Positions 5,871 to 6,900 of a stretch of DNA of 6,900 nucleotides are shown here, piece after piece. This DNA comes from Methylococcaceae bacterium. GTDB taxonomy: Bacteria > Pseudomonadota > Gammaproteobacteria > Methylococcales > Methylococcaceae. A program made the translations under genes and the position numbers. The stretch lies in NCBI GenBank assembly GCA_005792805.1, contig SXQV01000058.1, positions 1-6,900 of the forward strand. The letters are read 5' to 3'. Position 1 is the stretch's first letter, and the number at the start of each line of letters is the position of its first letter. The notes beneath the pieces are model-generated. The model ran no database searches, was not told the DNA's origin, and was given only the letters and a program-made list of their open reading frames with translations.

Positions 5871-6536
5871 ATGCCATCGCTGAAAATCATGTTGTGTGCT
5901 TTACTGCTCAGCGTCGCAAATGCTTCAGCCTTTGCCGGTAAACGCTCTGACTGTCCCGGTCAGCGATGGGCGCACCCTACCGAAATTCTAGCGCAGATAC
6001 AGACACTACAGGTTGATCTGCTCAGTCATGCCAGTGCCACAGAAACGCTGGAGCGATGGTGCGCCACTCAGGGTTTGGCGAACCCGGCCATTGTTACCGT
6101 CGAGCGGGCGAAGAACGTCTACTCGCCGGCCACCCCGGAAGTACGCCAGCATTTGCGTGTGACTCCAGACACGGCGCTCAAATACCGGCACGTGCGGCTG
6201 AAATGTGGCGAAGTCGTCCTCTCGGAAGCGGACAACTGGTACGTGCCGGCCAGATTGACCGCTCCGATGAATAAGACGCTGGATAGCACGGACATCCCTT
6301 TCGGCAAAGTGGTAAAGCCCTTGGGCTTTACTCGTCAAACCCTGTCAGCGACCCTGCTATGGCCGCCCTTGCCCGAGACTTCCAGGATCAGCAATGGCTT
6401 GCCATCAGTTAATCGTGAGCATCAGCAGGTGTTGCCCTATTTTTTGTTTGAGCATCGGGCGGTATTGCGACGCTTGGATGGCGCACCATTCAGCCTGTTG
6501 ATAGAGCGATATACCAGGAATGTTCTCGGGCCATGA
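5871..6536 (+). CDS. Exported chorismate lyase/UTRA-like fold protein, function unknown
   Basis: Predicted 221-aa protein with a signal peptide (MPSLKIMLCALLLSVANASA, cleavage near 20-23), so periplasmic or secreted. The mature part has the blocks I associate with an uncharacterised proteobacterial family resembling UbiC: a helix ending ATETLERWC (56-64), YRHVRLKCG (105-113), LSEADNWYVPARLT (117-130), DIPFGKVV (141-148), and the C-terminal blocks FLFEHRAVL (191-199) and PFSLLIERYT (206-215). UbiC itself is cytoplasmic and cleaves chorismate to 4-hydroxybenzoate and pyruvate; I cannot show that this protein has that activity or binds a related ligand. ATG 5871 is chosen because GAGGA lies 11 bases upstream; ATG 5853 (six residues longer) is also possible. 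The frame is open back into the divergent channel gene, but that extension is antisense shadow. The nearest gene on this strand is over 1.4 kb upstream, so it is likely monocistronic. Confidence 0.75.
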   Translation: MPSLKIMLCALLLSVANASAFAGKRSDCPGQRWAHPTEILAQIQTLQVDLLSHASATETLERWCATQGLANPAIVTVERAKNVYSPATPEVRQHLRVTPDTALKYRHVRLKCGEVVLSEADNWYVPARLTAPMNKTLDSTDIPFGKVVKPLGFTRQTLSATLLWPPLPETSRISNGLPSVNREHQQVLPYFLFEHRAVLRRLDGAPFSLLIERYTRNVLGP

Positions 6537-6839
6537 TTGCGCACGGCATCCGGACATTGTTGCGGCAGGGGGGCTTGAGAAGCCCGAGCAGTCTTTGATT
6601 GCTGGCCAGATAGAGGCGGATCATTTGGCCCGAACAAGACGTGAAGCGACCGAGTTTAGTCCCCTTGTGCGCCCCGAAAATCCCCTGTCATGTCGGGGCG
6701 GCGAGCAAAATTGCGTCTGCTGAATCCTATCGGAACGAGCGCTGATGAAACAGCGCAGCGCTCAGGTGCTTACACTGTCACCATTGATGAACCTAAATCG
6801 GTGAGTACGATATTGATCCAAGGGGAATCGACTTAAAAA
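6537..6839. other. Spacer of about 300 bases without a supported gene, rich in inverted repeats
   Basis: No ORF here has both a start signal and recognisable protein features. Beside the weak terminator, it holds an 8-base stem (CGCCCCGA 6670-6677 with TCGGGGCG 6693-6700, 15-base loop). In a second palindromic cluster, GAGCGCTG (6737-6744) can pair either with CAGCGCTC (6756-6763) or, over six bases, with CAGCGC (6751-6756). The second cluster lies 3' of the leftward tRNA and might help end or process its transcript, but no T-run follows on that strand. Confidence 0.5.
6571..6600 (+). terminator. Possible weak terminator after the lyase-like gene
   Basis: GGGCTT (6571-6576) and AAGCCC (6580-6585) form a six-base GC-rich stem with a 3-base loop, 34 bases after the stop codon. 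The following T-run is poor and displaced (TCTTTGATT), so efficiency is uncertain. Confidence 0.35.
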
Positions 6840-6900
6840 TGGCGGAAGCGGTGAGATTCGAACTCACGGAGGGGATTAACCCTCGCTGGTTTTCAAGACC
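6840..6900 (-). tRNA. tRNA-Ser (anticodon UGA), 3' part
   Basis: Read on the minus strand, the right edge gives the 3' side of the anticodon stem and loop, CTTGAAA, with anticodon TGA (decodes UCA) closed by GGT/ACC. After the serine-type long variable arm comes the T arm GTGAG-TTCGAAT-CTCAC, then the acceptor 3' strand CGCTTCC, discriminator G and an encoded CCA (6842-6840). This matches the end of bacterial tRNA-Ser(UGA). The 5' part, including the D arm and the start of the acceptor stem, lies beyond the window. No copy of its 3' end is visible elsewhere here, so there is no sign of an integrated element on this side. Confidence 0.95.

Noticed and set aside
6690..6836. 48-codon ORF starting MSGRRAKLRLL and ending just before the tRNA
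   Set aside because: There is no ribosome binding site, no recognisable motif, and it sits on the GC-rich palindromes. The length is within chance expectation.
6840..6900. tRNA-Ser as attachment site of an integrated element covering the accessory genes
   Set aside because: No integrase gene and no repeated tRNA 3' end are found in the window; the sequence beyond the right edge is unknown.

Overview
The window looks like the chromosome of a gammaproteobacterium. CysD and PyrC read like those of Pseudomonas and E. coli, the H protein is of the ordinary proteobacterial type, and housekeeping DNA is roughly 55-62% G+C. I cannot name a genus.

Left part (1-1245, minus strand): the first 44 codons of cysD (ATP sulfurylase small subunit) run off the left edge. 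Behind it is a complete class II dihydroorotase, pyrC. A 200-base divergent spacer with an unusual C8 tract follows.

Centre (1453-4396, plus strand): one large accessory gene fills about 43% of the window. It encodes a signal peptide, seven RCC1-like repeats with a cysteine pair in each, a hydrophobic stretch followed by a coiled coil and a helical region, and a novel-looking C-terminal part. A net one-base frameshift, probably at a G5 run (1811-1815), splits it into a 143-residue fragment and a long downstream open frame. Removing one base restores exactly seven repeats and a 980-residue protein. About 420 bases of the 3' part are only about 41% G+C, which suggests domain exchange. I infer a secreted or surface interaction or toxin-like protein; its function is unknown.

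Right part: a spacer with mutually exclusive hairpins separates this gene from convergent gcvH (minus; glycine cleavage H protein). Upstream of gcvH on the same strand is a six-helix ion channel with an unusual TEGYGD filter. Divergent from the channel is a plus-strand gene for an exported protein resembling the chorismate lyase/UTRA fold. A stretch of about 300 bases with several inverted repeats but no convincing gene leads to a partial tRNA-Ser(UGA) on the minus strand at the right edge.

The housekeeping genes (sulfate activation, pyrimidine synthesis, glycine cleavage, tRNA) are functionally unrelated to one another. The exported repeat protein, the channel and the exported lyase-like protein look like accessory or envelope functions placed among them. 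I see no defence system, CRISPR array or transposase.
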